A stretch of DNA of 47,446 bases from assembly GCA_021372055.1 (NCBI GenBank), contig JAJFVB010000221.1, forward strand, positions 1 through 47,446, written 5' to 3'. The notes under the pieces were generated by a model that was given only the letters and a program-made list of their open reading frames with translations, searched no databases and was not told where the DNA came from. Source of the DNA: Desulfobacteraceae bacterium (lineage in GTDB: Bacteria > Desulfobacterota > Syntrophobacteria > Syntrophobacterales > Syntrophobacteraceae). Of this stretch, positions 24,948 to 33,428 are shown in pieces. Made by a program: the position numbers and the translations under genes. The first letter of the stretch is position 1. The number at the start of each line of letters is the position of its first letter.

Positions 24948-25690
24948 GGGAAGCGGAGGGCAAGGCTGCGCCGCGATCCAAAGACCTGATTCTTCTTGGC
25001 ACCGTTCACTCCGATCCGATGGGGTTTGCCAGGACGCGGGATTTTCTCGACACCTGCCTTCCCGATCTGATTTTGCTGGAGCTGAGCCCTTTTGCTCTGA
25101 GTTACAGGAAAGAACACGCGCCGTTCCTGTTGAAAACCCTCCGCGAGAACCTTCGCATTGCCGCCGGGAAAATGGGGGTGGAATTCAGCCGCTCGATTCG
25201 TCACCCGCGTATTGCCCCCATATTCCGTCAGATCAGCCTTCCCTTCGAGTACCGCGCGGCACGGAAATATTCTCGGAAAACGGGGACGATCGTCATCCCC
25301 GTGGACTATTCCGGGTTCAGCAGGGAATGGATCGGGACCTGGCCCGAATTGATATCGACAGGCAATCTGGAACAACTGCTCCGCGAAGACGAAATCGTTC
25401 AAGACGCCTCGGAACAGTATTGGCTCGCTGCCCGGAGAATCGATTCGGCAAAGCCGGTACGGCTGCTTCCGGCTGGAAGCGACAGCGCGTTGTGGCAAGA
25501 GCGGGAGCATCATTTGGCAGGGGAGATAACGCGGGAAATCGAGCGCCGAAGGCCCGCGCGGCCGCTTTATCTTGGCGGCTGGACTCATCTCGTCCATTCC
25601 GAAGGGTGGCAAAGTCTTCGCGACATCCTCGGAATTCCTCGCAGCCGTTGCCTGCTCCTCGACAGATTTTTGCTTCAGTCCACCCCGTGA
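24944..25690 (+). CDS. Unknown protein, possibly related to the TraB/Tiki-like fold
   Basis: 248 residues, no signal peptide or obvious membrane helix. Near the N-terminus LILLGTVHSDPMGFARTRDF followed by PDLILLELSPFALSYR resembles the GT-x-H ... PD-x-V-x-x-E-L pattern of the TraB/PrgY and Tiki-type hydrolase superfamily. A late GGWTHLVHSEGWQSL could match the second conserved His region (GxxH). The similarity is by eye and not secure. The ATG overlaps the HAD phosphatase stop by four bases; the open frame extends upstream inside that gene, but the ATGA start is preferred. Eleven bases after its stop begins the promoter of the SRP RNA gene. Confidence 0.7.
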   Translation: MREAEGKAAPRSKDLILLGTVHSDPMGFARTRDFLDTCLPDLILLELSPFALSYRKEHAPFLLKTLRENLRIAAGKMGVEFSRSIRHPRIAPIFRQISLPFEYRAARKYSRKTGTIVIPVDYSGFSREWIGTWPELISTGNLEQLLREDEIVQDASEQYWLAARRIDSAKPVRLLPAGSDSALWQEREHHLAGEITREIERRRPARPLYLGGWTHLVHSEGWQSLRDILGIPRSRCLLLDRFLLQSTP

Positions 25691-25700
25691 GGCGAGGCGG

Positions 25701-25729
25701 TTGCATCTTCGGATCAGGAATGCTATTAT
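25701..25729 (+). promoter_or_regulatory. Sigma-70 promoter of the SRP RNA gene
   Basis: TTGCAT (25701-25706), a 17-base spacer and TATTAT (25724-25729). The predicted start at about 25736 coincides with the first paired base of the RNA, which supports both calls. Confidence 0.75.
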
Positions 25730-25736
25730 TGAATTC

Positions 25737-26004
25737 TTGGTCGTGCTAGACGGGGAGCTAGCGGTGCCCTGTAACCCGAGATCCGCTTCAGCGGGGTTGA
25801 ATTCCCTTCTGGAGGGCCCGTGTCGAGTCGGCCGCGTCAAATCCTGGTACCGGTTGGACACTACGCAACAGACGAGTATGAACCCCGTCAGGTCCGGAAG
25901 GAAGCAGCGGTAAGTACCTCCGGCTGTGTCGTAGTAAACTCTGATCTGGTCGCTTCGAGGCGTGCGGTCTGTCTTGCCCAGTCCGACAAAGGGTGCACGG
26001 CCAA
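25737..26004 (+). ncRNA. ffs: Signal recognition particle RNA, large bacterial type with Alu domain
   Basis: The diagnostic SRP S-domain apex is present at 25888-25910 (GTCAGGTCCGG then AAGGAAGCAGCGG), the Ffh-binding hairpin. It is flanked by helix 5 arms ACTACG..ACAG (from 25860) and CTGT..CGTAGT (to about 25935). The ends pair perfectly: TTGGTCGTGC (25737-25746) with GCACGGCCAA (25995-26004), one G-U pair included. This gives an RNA of about 268 nt, the size of the long Bacillus-type SRP RNA rather than the 114-nt E. coli 4.5S. The 5' part contains TGTAA at 25770, fitting the UGUNR motif of the Alu domain. With Ffh and FtsY it targets nascent membrane proteins to the translocon. The 3' end is set by pairing and is approximate. 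Confidence 0.88.
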
Positions 26005-26098
26005 GACCTCTTCCTTGCAGCCCCCTTTCCATTTTTCATTTCCGCCTTAAATTGCCTCTGTTCCGCCTGACTCTTCACATTTGACCCGAAGGATATCC

Positions 26099-26476
26099 AT
26101 GAAGCAGACTTTGCTCGCTGCACTCTGTTTTCCGCTTGCCGCCTTGTTTGCGGCCATCCCCGGCCAGGCACCGGCGCAAGACGAAAAGGTCCAGGTTACC
26201 TACAGCGATGTGGCTTCAATTCTCCAAGCCCGGTGCATCAACTGTCACGCCGGTCCGCGCGCCCCAACCGGGCTCCGCCTGGATTCATACTCCAACACAA
26301 TGGCCGGGAGCAAAAACGGGCCCGCGGTTCTGCCGGGCAAGCCGGATCAAAGCCCCATCATCAAGGCGGTAAAGGGAGTCACGAAGCCCCGCATGCCCAA
26401 GAACGGCCCGCCCTGGCTGACGGATGCCCAGATTGCGACGCTTGAAAAGTGGATTGCATCCGGAGCTCCGCAATAA
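26099..26476 (+). CDS. Periplasmic monohaem c-type cytochrome
   Basis: 125 residues. A cleavable signal peptide (MKQTLLAALCFPLAALFAAI ... AQ) is followed by a single haem site CINCH near residue 51 and a likely axial Met in KPRMPKNGPPW near residue 100. The domain resembles the planctomycete-type cytochrome found at the start of larger proteins (VASILQARCINCH, then PSLRL-like LDSY and a closing ALEKWI-like EKWIASGAP). It probably acts as a small periplasmic electron carrier; partners are not evident. The ATG at 26099 has GAAGG upstream and is chosen over a TTG six codons earlier. Confidence 0.85.
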   Translation: MKQTLLAALCFPLAALFAAIPGQAPAQDEKVQVTYSDVASILQARCINCHAGPRAPTGLRLDSYSNTMAGSKNGPAVLPGKPDQSPIIKAVKGVTKPRMPKNGPPWLTDAQIATLEKWIASGAPQ

Positions 26477-26546
26477 GACCCATTAAATGATCCAAATGCG
26501 CGAACCCCGAGATCCGGAATCGCGCGTGTCATGGGAGAGGCTATTG

Positions 26547-27257
26547 ATGAGGTTGCATTATCTGCAGCATGTCCCGTTCGAGGGACCGGCCAATATTGCC
26601 GCGTGGGCGGGACAAAAGGGTTGGGAAATCACGGGCTCGCATCTGTATCGCGGCGCCCCCCTGCCCTCGCCGGATGATTTGGATTGGCTCGTTATCATGG
26701 GCGGCCCGATGAATGTCTATGAGGAGAGTTCCTACCCCTGGCTTGCTGCCGAGAAAGACTTCATCCGCGATTCGGTGCGGAAGGGTAAGGTTGTAATCGG
26801 CATCTGCCTCGGGGCTCAGTTGATTTCGGCCGCGCTCGGAGGAAGCGTGGTCCGGAACGGCTTCAAGGAGATCGGATGGTACGCGGTCGAATTGCTCCCG
26901 GAGGCGCGATCGAGCACCCCGTTTCAGGGCCTGGCCGATTCGTTTGTCGCCTTCCACTGGCACGGAGATGCGTGCTCCATTCCTCCGGGCGCGGTAATGC
27001 TCGCCCGCAGCAAAGCCTGTCCGGCCCAGGCATTTTCCATGAACGAGGGGCGCGTGCTCGGCCTGCAGTTCCATCTCGAATCGTCTCCTGAAAGCGTCCG
27101 GCTTCTCATCGAAAACTGCGGCAATGAACTCGTGCCCGGCGAATACATCCAGGACGCCGAAGCCATCCTGAAAGAGACCGCCCGCTTTGAGACCATCCGC
27201 GCGTCCATGGACACTTTGCTGCACAATATGGCAGTAGCCTTTTCTCCCGGCAAATAG
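26547..27257 (+). CDS. Class I glutamine amidotransferase-like protein (GMP-synthase-type GATase)
   Basis: 236 residues. The full triad is visible: nucleophile Cys in IGICLGAQLIS (elbow G-x-C-x-G) and the His-x-Glu pair in LQFHLESSPES. The protein is a stand-alone GATase domain like those annotated GMP synthase-like; it may hydrolyse glutamine or a gamma-glutamyl compound. No synthetase domain is attached. The frame opens 20 codons earlier, but the ATG at 26547 with GGAGAGG upstream is preferred. Convergent with the giant uvrA; a four-hairpin repeat lies between them. Confidence 0.88.
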   Translation: MRLHYLQHVPFEGPANIAAWAGQKGWEITGSHLYRGAPLPSPDDLDWLVIMGGPMNVYEESSYPWLAAEKDFIRDSVRKGKVVIGICLGAQLISAALGGSVVRNGFKEIGWYAVELLPEARSSTPFQGLADSFVAFHWHGDACSIPPGAVMLARSKACPAQAFSMNEGRVLGLQFHLESSPESVRLLIENCGNELVPGEYIQDAEAILKETARFETIRASMDTLLHNMAVAFSPGK

Positions 27258-27270
27258 ACCCGCCGAGCCA

Positions 27271-27425
27271 CCTGATGATGCCAGGCTTTAAGACCGTGGG
27301 GAGCCTGCTCCCCACGCCCCACACCCAGCTGCGCTGCTCAGGCGGGCCTTACGCACGTGCGCGTAAGGCTGCGATAGAAATCCCGAGGGGGCGCGGCGGA
27401 AATCATTTCCCTCGCTTTTTTCCAT
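27271..27425. repeat. Four-hairpin intergenic repeat, copy C
   Basis: Very similar to copy A at both ends (GCTTTAAGACCGTGGGGAGC, and CCCGAGGGGGCGCGG near the right end). The central stem is replaced by GCCTTACGC/GCGTAAGGC, and the second hairpin is CAGC-TGC-GCTG. The final hairpin, GCGGCGGAAA/TTTCCCTCGC, has one mismatch and is followed by six T's. The uvrA stop codon (27403-27405) lies inside this final hairpin, so the last seven or so UvrA codons come from the repeat. Confidence 0.85.
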
Positions 27426-30400
27426 TAGTTGGTATTACCGGTTTCCGGCCCCGACCGTTCTCCTTGCCCATATAGGGCCTGAGGGCCTGGCCGGTCAGAG
27501 ATTTTTCGCCGGAAGCGACAAGTTGCTCTGGAGTACCCTGCGCAACGATGCGGCCTCCGTCTTCCCCGCTCCCGGGACCGATGTCGATCACATAATCGCT
27601 TGCCCAGACGAAATCTGAATTGTGTTCTATGACGAGCACCGTGTGCCCGTGATCCGTAAGGGCCCTCAGGACGTCGAGAAGCCGCTTGATGTCTGCGCGA
27701 TGCAATCCGGTGGTCGGTTCGTCAAGGATGTAGACCGTGGGGCTTCTCGAGTTTCCGAGTTCCCCGGCCAGCTTTATTCTTTGAGCCTCGCCCCCGGACA
27801 GGGTCGGACTTGGCTGGCCGAGCTTCAGATACCCAAGGCCCAAGTTGCTCAGGATGCGAAGCGGGCCCGCAATGCGCGACAGCGCCGAGAATACCTCCAG
27901 GGCCTCGTCGACCGTCATCTCGAGCACGTCGGCAATGGATTTTCCTTTGTACGTGATCCGGAGCGTATCCGCGTTAAAGCGCCTTCCTCCGCACGATTCG
28001 CAGGGAACGAAAACGTCGGGCAAAAAATTCATCTCCACCTTCGTCTCGCCCTGCCCCTTGCAGTCTTCGCACCGTCCCCCTTTGACGTTGAAGGAAAACC
28101 TTCCGGGGCCGAACCCGCGGGTCCGGGCTTCCGGCAGCATCGCAAAGAGCTTCCGGATGTTGTCCCAGACCCCGATATAGGTGGCGGGAATGGACCGGGG
28201 CGTTCGCCCGATGGGATTGTGATCCACTTCGAGAACTCTGTGAACGTTGCCGATTCCGGCGGCGGAATCGAAGTCGCGTGTCGCGGCTTCTCCGTAGCCT
28301 CGCTTCAGGGCCTGCGAGAGTCCCCGGTAGACGATTTCGTTGACCAGCGTGCTCTTCCCTGCCCCGGAAACGCCGGTCACAGTGACGAGCAGTCCGAGGG
28401 GAATGCGCACGTCGATATTTTTGAGGTTTCTCGATTTTGCCCCGAAGAATTCGAGCCATCCGCCCTGCCCTGCCTCCTTTCGGGACGGAATCCCGAAGAG
28501 CGTATCCAAGCTCTTGCCGAACCACTGGCCCGTCAGCGTTCCGCGTTTCCGGGAAAGTTGCCTGAAGCTTCCTTCCGCGACGAGGTTTCCACCGCGCGCG
28601 CCCGCCTCCGGGCCGAGTTCGATCAGCGTGTCGGCGCGCTTCATCGTCTCGGCGTCATGCTCGACGATGATGACCGAATTCCCTTTGTCTTTCAGCTTTT
28701 CGAGGCTTTCGAGGAGTTTCAGGTTATCGGCCGGATGCAGCCCGATTGTGGGCTCATCGAGAATGTAGCAGATCCCTCGGAGATTGGACCCAAGTTGCGC
28801 AGCAAGCCGTATCCGCTGGGTTTCGCCTCCAGACAGGGTGTCCCCCGACCGGTCGAGCGAAAGGTAACTGAGCCCGACCTTTTCGAGGAAAGAAAGCCTC
28901 TCTTCGATTTCTTTCGATATCGGACCGGCGATCGGCAACTCCTGCTCGGATAAGCGGATATCTTTCCAGCATTCCTCAAGCTGCGTGACGCTCTTCCGGC
29001 TCAGGTCGGCAATGGAAAAGCCATGGAAAAAAACGGAGCGGGCCTGCGCATTGAGACGGCTCCCGCCGCACTCGGGACAGTCCATCGTGTCGAAGAGCGG
29101 CTGGAGCAGCTTCCAGGCTTCCTCTTCCTCCCCGACGGCATTCAGGAGGGGGAGAATCCCCGGATACTTTCCCTTCTTCCCCTTCAGCATCATCTCCCAC
29201 GCGCCCGTATCCATCTGCTCCGCGGACTGCTCCGGATCGATCCCGAGTTCCCGAATCCAGGATCGCTCGACTTTATGTCCCTCTTCCCGTTTGGTTCGCC
29301 AGAGAACCGACCTCAGGAAGGCGAACAGTCCGTCTTTGACGGGCTTGTCCGGGTCACCGGCGAGCCTCTGGACGCTTATCTGCCTCACCGCCCCCAACCC
29401 CATGCACTTCGGGCAGTAACCCTGACGGCTGTTGAAGGAAAACAGCCGTGGATCGAGGGGAGCGAGTCCCTTCTTGCAGGCCGGGCAATAGAGGTGCTGG
29501 CTGAAGACTCTCGTTTCGCCGTTTTCGGAGAGAAGATGAAGGTTTCCGTTTCCCAGCGCGAGGCCGCGCCGCACGGAATCCGCCAGATCAGCCATGGTCC
29601 CGTTTTTCCTGTCGAATCCGTCGAGGACAACGGCGATGTCGTGTTCGCGATGTCTTGCGATTTGCGGTATGGAATCTAAGGTCGTTCTCTTGCCGTCGAT
29701 GCGGACCTGCTTGAATCCCATCTTCTTGAGGCGTCCGAACAGATCCTTGTAGATGCCCTTGCGGCCGTGGACGAGCGGCGCGAGAAGGGTGAGGCGCCTG
29801 TCCGCGGAAAGCTCCTCGAAGACCCTGGCCTGGATGGCGTCGGGAGTGAGCGTTTCCAGCCTCCTGCCACAGTCGGGGCAATGCTGCTCTCCGAGTTTTG
29901 CGAACAGTAGCCGCAGGAAATGGTAAATTTCCGTGATGGTCCCAACGGTGGATCTTCTCCCGAACTGGCTCGTGCGCTGCTCGATGGCAATGGTGGGAGG
30001 CAGTCCCCGGATCTGATCGACGTCGGGTTTCTCCATGATCTTGAAGTACTGCCGCACGTAGGAAGACAGGCATTCGAGGTAGCGCCGCTGGCCTTCGGCG
30101 AAAAGAACGTCGAATGCGAGCGTGGATTTGCCGGACCCGCTGAGCCCGGTCAATACGCTCATTTTGCCCCGCTGCAGGCGGACCTCTTCCAGCTTGAGAT
30201 TGTGTTCCCGCGCCCCGCGGACGACAATGTCGGTCTCGCGCGGCCCATCCCGTCCCGAGGACCTCTCCACCGCTCCCAACGGGAGACGCAACGGTCCCGA
30301 ACCGTTATGGGGAGAGGCGGAAAATCCCGACTGCGGTTCGGCGGCCTCCGCAAGGCCGGTCGAAAACGGTTCGGAGCCGGAGAGGGTTGCGTCCCCCAGC

Positions 30401-33162
30401 CGTTCTTTCAAAAATCGCCCCGTGATGCTTTCCTGCGATGCGACAATCATCTCGGGCGTGCCCTCGCACACGATAGCACCGCCTCTTTCGCCCCCTTCGG
30501 GGCCGAGGTCCACTATCCAGTCGCACGCGGCGAGAAAATCCAGGTTATGCTCGACGACAAGGACCGTGTTTCCCATGTCGACAAGCGCGTTCAAGACGCG
30601 GATCAGCTTCGATATGTCGTCCGGATGAAGCCCGGTGGTGGGTTCGTCAAGGATGAAAAACTTGCCTGCACCTCCGGGAGTACGCCCGGTATAGAGATGA
30701 TGAACAAGCTTCACACGCTGCGCCTCACCGCCGGAAATGGTGCTGAGAGGCTGCCCCATGCGAATGTAGTCGAGCCCTATGGCGATGAGCGGCTCCAGCG
30801 CGGCGGCCAGTTTCCGGTTTTCCGGAAAACGGTCGAGCAACTCGCTTGCGGTCATCTCAAGCATGTCTCCGATGGACACGCCCCGGAGCTTGATATCGAG
30901 GACTTCTTCCTTGAACCTCTTGCCCCCGCACTGGGGGCAGCGGAGGAAAACATCGGCGAGAAACTGCATCTCCACCCGTTCGTAGCCGTCGCCGTTGCAG
31001 GCGTCGCACCTGCCTCCCGCCGTGTTGAACGAGAAGTGCCGCGTGGAAAAACCTTTGGCCACGGCCTCCGGGGTTGCGGCGAGCATCTTCCTCAAGGGGT
31101 CGAGCGCATGCGTGTAGGTCAGGAGGTTCGCTCTCGGCGTCCGGCCGACCGGTTGCTGGTCGACCATGATCATCTCTCTGACGGTATCCGCGCCTTCGAA
31201 AGAGTCATGGGCTCCCGGAGCCTCCGTGGGCTTACCCATTTTCCGAAGCCAGCCGTTATAGAGGGTCCTTTCGACCAGAGTGCTCTTCCCGGAACCGGAA
31301 ACGCCGCTGATGCCCACCAGGGCACCGAGGGGAACCCGCAGGTCTATTCCCTTGAGGTTGTTCTCGCGCGCGCCCCGCAAGGTGATATTGCGGGACAAAT
31401 CGATATTGCGCCTGCCGTTTGTGCCCGCGAGAACCGATTTGCGCCCCGAAAGATACGCTCCCGTAAGGCTTTCCGGCATATTTCCAAGGTCGAGCGGCGA
31501 TCCCTGGAAAACGACCTTGCCGCCCTTCTCCCCGCCTCCCGGCCCCATATCGATCACTTCGTCGCAGAACCGGATCATGCCCGGGTCGTGTTCCACCATG
31601 ACGACGCTGTTGCCCATCCGCACGAGACGGTTCAACTGGTCGACGAGCCTGTTCTGATCGCGCGCGTGCAAACCCACGCTGGGTTCGTCCAGCACATAGA
31701 GCACGTTGACCAAAGATGATCCGAGGGCGCGCGTCAGATGAACGCGCTGCACTTCGCCGCCGGACAGCGTTCGCGACTGTCTGTCCAGCGAAAGGTACTG
31801 CAGCCCGACGGCCACGAGGAAGTTGAGCCTGCCGCGGATTTCCGACAGGAGCAGGATGGCGGCGGGATCGTGCGAGGCCTCGGGCCACTCGGAGCCGAAA
31901 AAGCCCGCGCATTTTTCGATGCTCCAGGCCCCGATCTCCGCAATGTTCGCCCCCCGGATTGTGTACAAGAGGCTTGCGGGTTGGAAGCGCGATCCTCCGC
32001 AAGCGCTGCAGGGCACGTATGCGCGGTAGCGCGAGAGGTAGACGCGGACGTGCATCTTGTAGGTTTTCGTCTCCAGCCAGTCAAAAAAACCTTTTATGCC
32101 GTAGTATTTCTTCGTGCCGCTTACAATCTTGTCGCGCAACGGCTTTTCGAGTTCCGCATAGGGAACATCCACGGGGATGTTCTCGTTTTTGCAGAACTTC
32201 ATCAGATCGAAGTACTCCTCGCGATCGGTTCCGAACGGCTTCACCGCACCATCCCGGATGGAAAGACTCTTGTCCGGAATCACGAGATCGAGATCCACCC
32301 CGATGGTTCTGCCGAACCCGCGGCATTGAGGGCATGCACCGAGAGGGCTGTTAAAGGAAAACAGATTGGCGCTGGGAGAAGGAATGGAAACGCTGTCCCC
32401 GCAGTCCGGGCAGGTCAGGTCGGAGCTGAATCTCATGATCCGGTCAGGCATTACGATAACGGCGACATGCCCTTTCCCCATGCGGTACGCCGTGGTAAGG
32501 GAGTCCGCGACCCGCTGCGGATCGCTCTTTCCCCAGAGCAGCCTGTCGACGACCACAAGGATCTGGGTTCCGGAGAACCGTTTCGATTCGCGTCCGGACA
32601 GGCCGTCAAGCTCGAGGGTTGCCCCATCCGCAAAGATCCGCAGGAACCCTTCCGAGACGAGTTGCTGAACCCAGAGGCCCTGGGCATCGGTGTCGAAAGG
32701 AAAAGCGATAAGCACGCGGTCGTCCTGATCGAGGTCGGAGAGGTGCTTCTGAATGGATTCCGGGGTATCGCCGGAAACGGGCTTTCCGCATTGCGGACAG
32801 TGGGCAACGGAGATCCTCGCGAACAGGAGCTTCAGGTAATCGTTGATTTCCGTTATCGTTCCGACCGTGGAACGCGAACTCCTGACGGAGGTGCCCGATT
32901 CGATAGCGATGCTCGGAGGGATTCCTTCGATCAGGTCAGCCTCGGGCGCGTCCATCCTCTCCAGGAACTGGCGCGCGTAAGGCGAAAAGGTTTCGATGTA
33001 TCTCCTTTGCCCCTCCGCATAGAGTGTATGCAGGGCGAGGCTGGATTTTCCCGAACCGCTCACACCAGTTAGCGCGATAAGCTTGTTGAGGGGGATATCG
33101 AGGTCGATGTTTTTCAGGTTATGCTGACGCACACCGCGAAGACGTATGAAATCCTGCTGCAA
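27403..33162 (-). CDS. uvrA: Tandem (double-length) UvrA, excinuclease ABC subunit A
   Basis: 1919 residues, about twice a normal UvrA (about 940). Two complete UvrA-like halves are joined by a low-complexity linker at about residues 927-977. First half: Walker A GVSGSGKSSL near residue 34, signature LSGGEVQR near 466, second Walker A GVSGSGKSTL near 620, signature SGGEAQR near 804. Second half: GLSGSGKSTL near 1004, LSGGETQR near 1437, GVSGAGKSTL near 1597, LSGGEAQR near 1787. Each half keeps its zinc modules (CPQCG; CPDCG...CPQC; CDAC...CPQC and equivalents) and a UvrB-binding-like region. It would act as a pre-fused UvrA dimer scanning DNA for damage. The start is a TTG with GGGAG seven bases upstream. 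Divergent from mutS. Confidence 0.9.
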   Translation of the reverse strand: MQQDFIRLRGVRQHNLKNIDLDIPLNKLIALTGVSGSGKSSLALHTLYAEGQRRYIETFSPYARQFLERMDAPEADLIEGIPPSIAIESGTSVRSSRSTVGTITEINDYLKLLFARISVAHCPQCGKPVSGDTPESIQKHLSDLDQDDRVLIAFPFDTDAQGLWVQQLVSEGFLRIFADGATLELDGLSGRESKRFSGTQILVVVDRLLWGKSDPQRVADSLTTAYRMGKGHVAVIVMPDRIMRFSSDLTCPDCGDSVSIPSPSANLFSFNSPLGACPQCRGFGRTIGVDLDLVIPDKSLSIRDGAVKPFGTDREEYFDLMKFCKNENIPVDVPYAELEKPLRDKIVSGTKKYYGIKGFFDWLETKTYKMHVRVYLSRYRAYVPCSACGGSRFQPASLLYTIRGANIAEIGAWSIEKCAGFFGSEWPEASHDPAAILLLSEIRGRLNFLVAVGLQYLSLDRQSRTLSGGEVQRVHLTRALGSSLVNVLYVLDEPSVGLHARDQNRLVDQLNRLVRMGNSVVMVEHDPGMIRFCDEVIDMGPGGGEKGGKVVFQGSPLDLGNMPESLTGAYLSGRKSVLAGTNGRRNIDLSRNITLRGARENNLKGIDLRVPLGALVGISGVSGSGKSTLVERTLYNGWLRKMGKPTEAPGAHDSFEGADTVREMIMVDQQPVGRTPRANLLTYTHALDPLRKMLAATPEAVAKGFSTRHFSFNTAGGRCDACNGDGYERVEMQFLADVFLRCPQCGGKRFKEEVLDIKLRGVSIGDMLEMTASELLDRFPENRKLAAALEPLIAIGLDYIRMGQPLSTISGGEAQRVKLVHHLYTGRTPGGAGKFFILDEPTTGLHPDDISKLIRVLNALVDMGNTVLVVEHNLDFLAACDWIVDLGPEGGERGGAIVCEGTPEMIVASQESITGRFLKERLGDATLSGSEPFSTGLAEAAEPQSGFSASPHNGSGPLRLPLGAVERSSGRDGPRETDIVVRGAREHNLKLEEVRLQRGKMSVLTGLSGSGKSTLAFDVLFAEGQRRYLECLSSYVRQYFKIMEKPDVDQIRGLPPTIAIEQRTSQFGRRSTVGTITEIYHFLRLLFAKLGEQHCPDCGRRLETLTPDAIQARVFEELSADRRLTLLAPLVHGRKGIYKDLFGRLKKMGFKQVRIDGKRTTLDSIPQIARHREHDIAVVLDGFDRKNGTMADLADSVRRGLALGNGNLHLLSENGETRVFSQHLYCPACKKGLAPLDPRLFSFNSRQGYCPKCMGLGAVRQISVQRLAGDPDKPVKDGLFAFLRSVLWRTKREEGHKVERSWIRELGIDPEQSAEQMDTGAWEMMLKGKKGKYPGILPLLNAVGEEEEAWKLLQPLFDTMDCPECGGSRLNAQARSVFFHGFSIADLSRKSVTQLEECWKDIRLSEQELPIAGPISKEIEERLSFLEKVGLSYLSLDRSGDTLSGGETQRIRLAAQLGSNLRGICYILDEPTIGLHPADNLKLLESLEKLKDKGNSVIIVEHDAETMKRADTLIELGPEAGARGGNLVAEGSFRQLSRKRGTLTGQWFGKSLDTLFGIPSRKEAGQGGWLEFFGAKSRNLKNIDVRIPLGLLVTVTGVSGAGKSTLVNEIVYRGLSQALKRGYGEAATRDFDSAAGIGNVHRVLEVDHNPIGRTPRSIPATYIGVWDNIRKLFAMLPEARTRGFGPGRFSFNVKGGRCEDCKGQGETKVEMNFLPDVFVPCESCGGRRFNADTLRITYKGKSIADVLEMTVDEALEVFSALSRIAGPLRILSNLGLGYLKLGQPSPTLSGGEAQRIKLAGELGNSRSPTVYILDEPTTGLHRADIKRLLDVLRALTDHGHTVLVIEHNSDFVWASDYVIDIGPGSGEDGGRIVAQGTPEQLVASGEKSLTGQALRPYMGKENGRGRKPVIPTNGKKRGK

Positions 33163-33428
33163 CAGAAAACTCCCGAATGATAAATTATGAAAGCGGCGGC
33201 ATCAATCCTCGCATCCCGTTTTCCGGCTTCCCGCCGAAACGCCCGACAAGCCCCGGATGAAGATCGCCCGCCTGCTTTTCCATCCATTAATTGCTTGATC
33301 TTGGGGCTCCGATAAATCAAAATTCACAGTTCCAATCGGAGCATAATAAAACATTATAACCTTTTCACGCGCACGCCGGTATTTCTTTGAACCAGAGTCG
33401 AAACCGGGGTGTCCGAACGGAATCGCTG
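33163..33428. other. Divergent uvrA-mutS intergenic region
   Basis: About 265 bp between two divergent repair genes. It contains an inverted repeat CTCCGAT...ATCGGAG (about 33306-33340, 21-nt spacer) and an AT-rich stretch with CATAATAAAACATTATAAC just before the mutS region, which could hold its -10. No LexA-like box was recognised. Confidence 0.35.

Noticed and set aside
29920..31719. Long plus-strand open frames inside the giant uvrA (also 27622-28953 and 31738-33072)
   Set aside because: They mirror high-GC coding on the other strand, and the UvrA frame carries every expected motif.
33306..33340. Inverted repeat between uvrA and mutS as an SOS (LexA) box
   Set aside because: The CTCCGAT...ATCGGAG arms with a 21-nt gap do not resemble known LexA sites, so it is left as an unexplained repeat.
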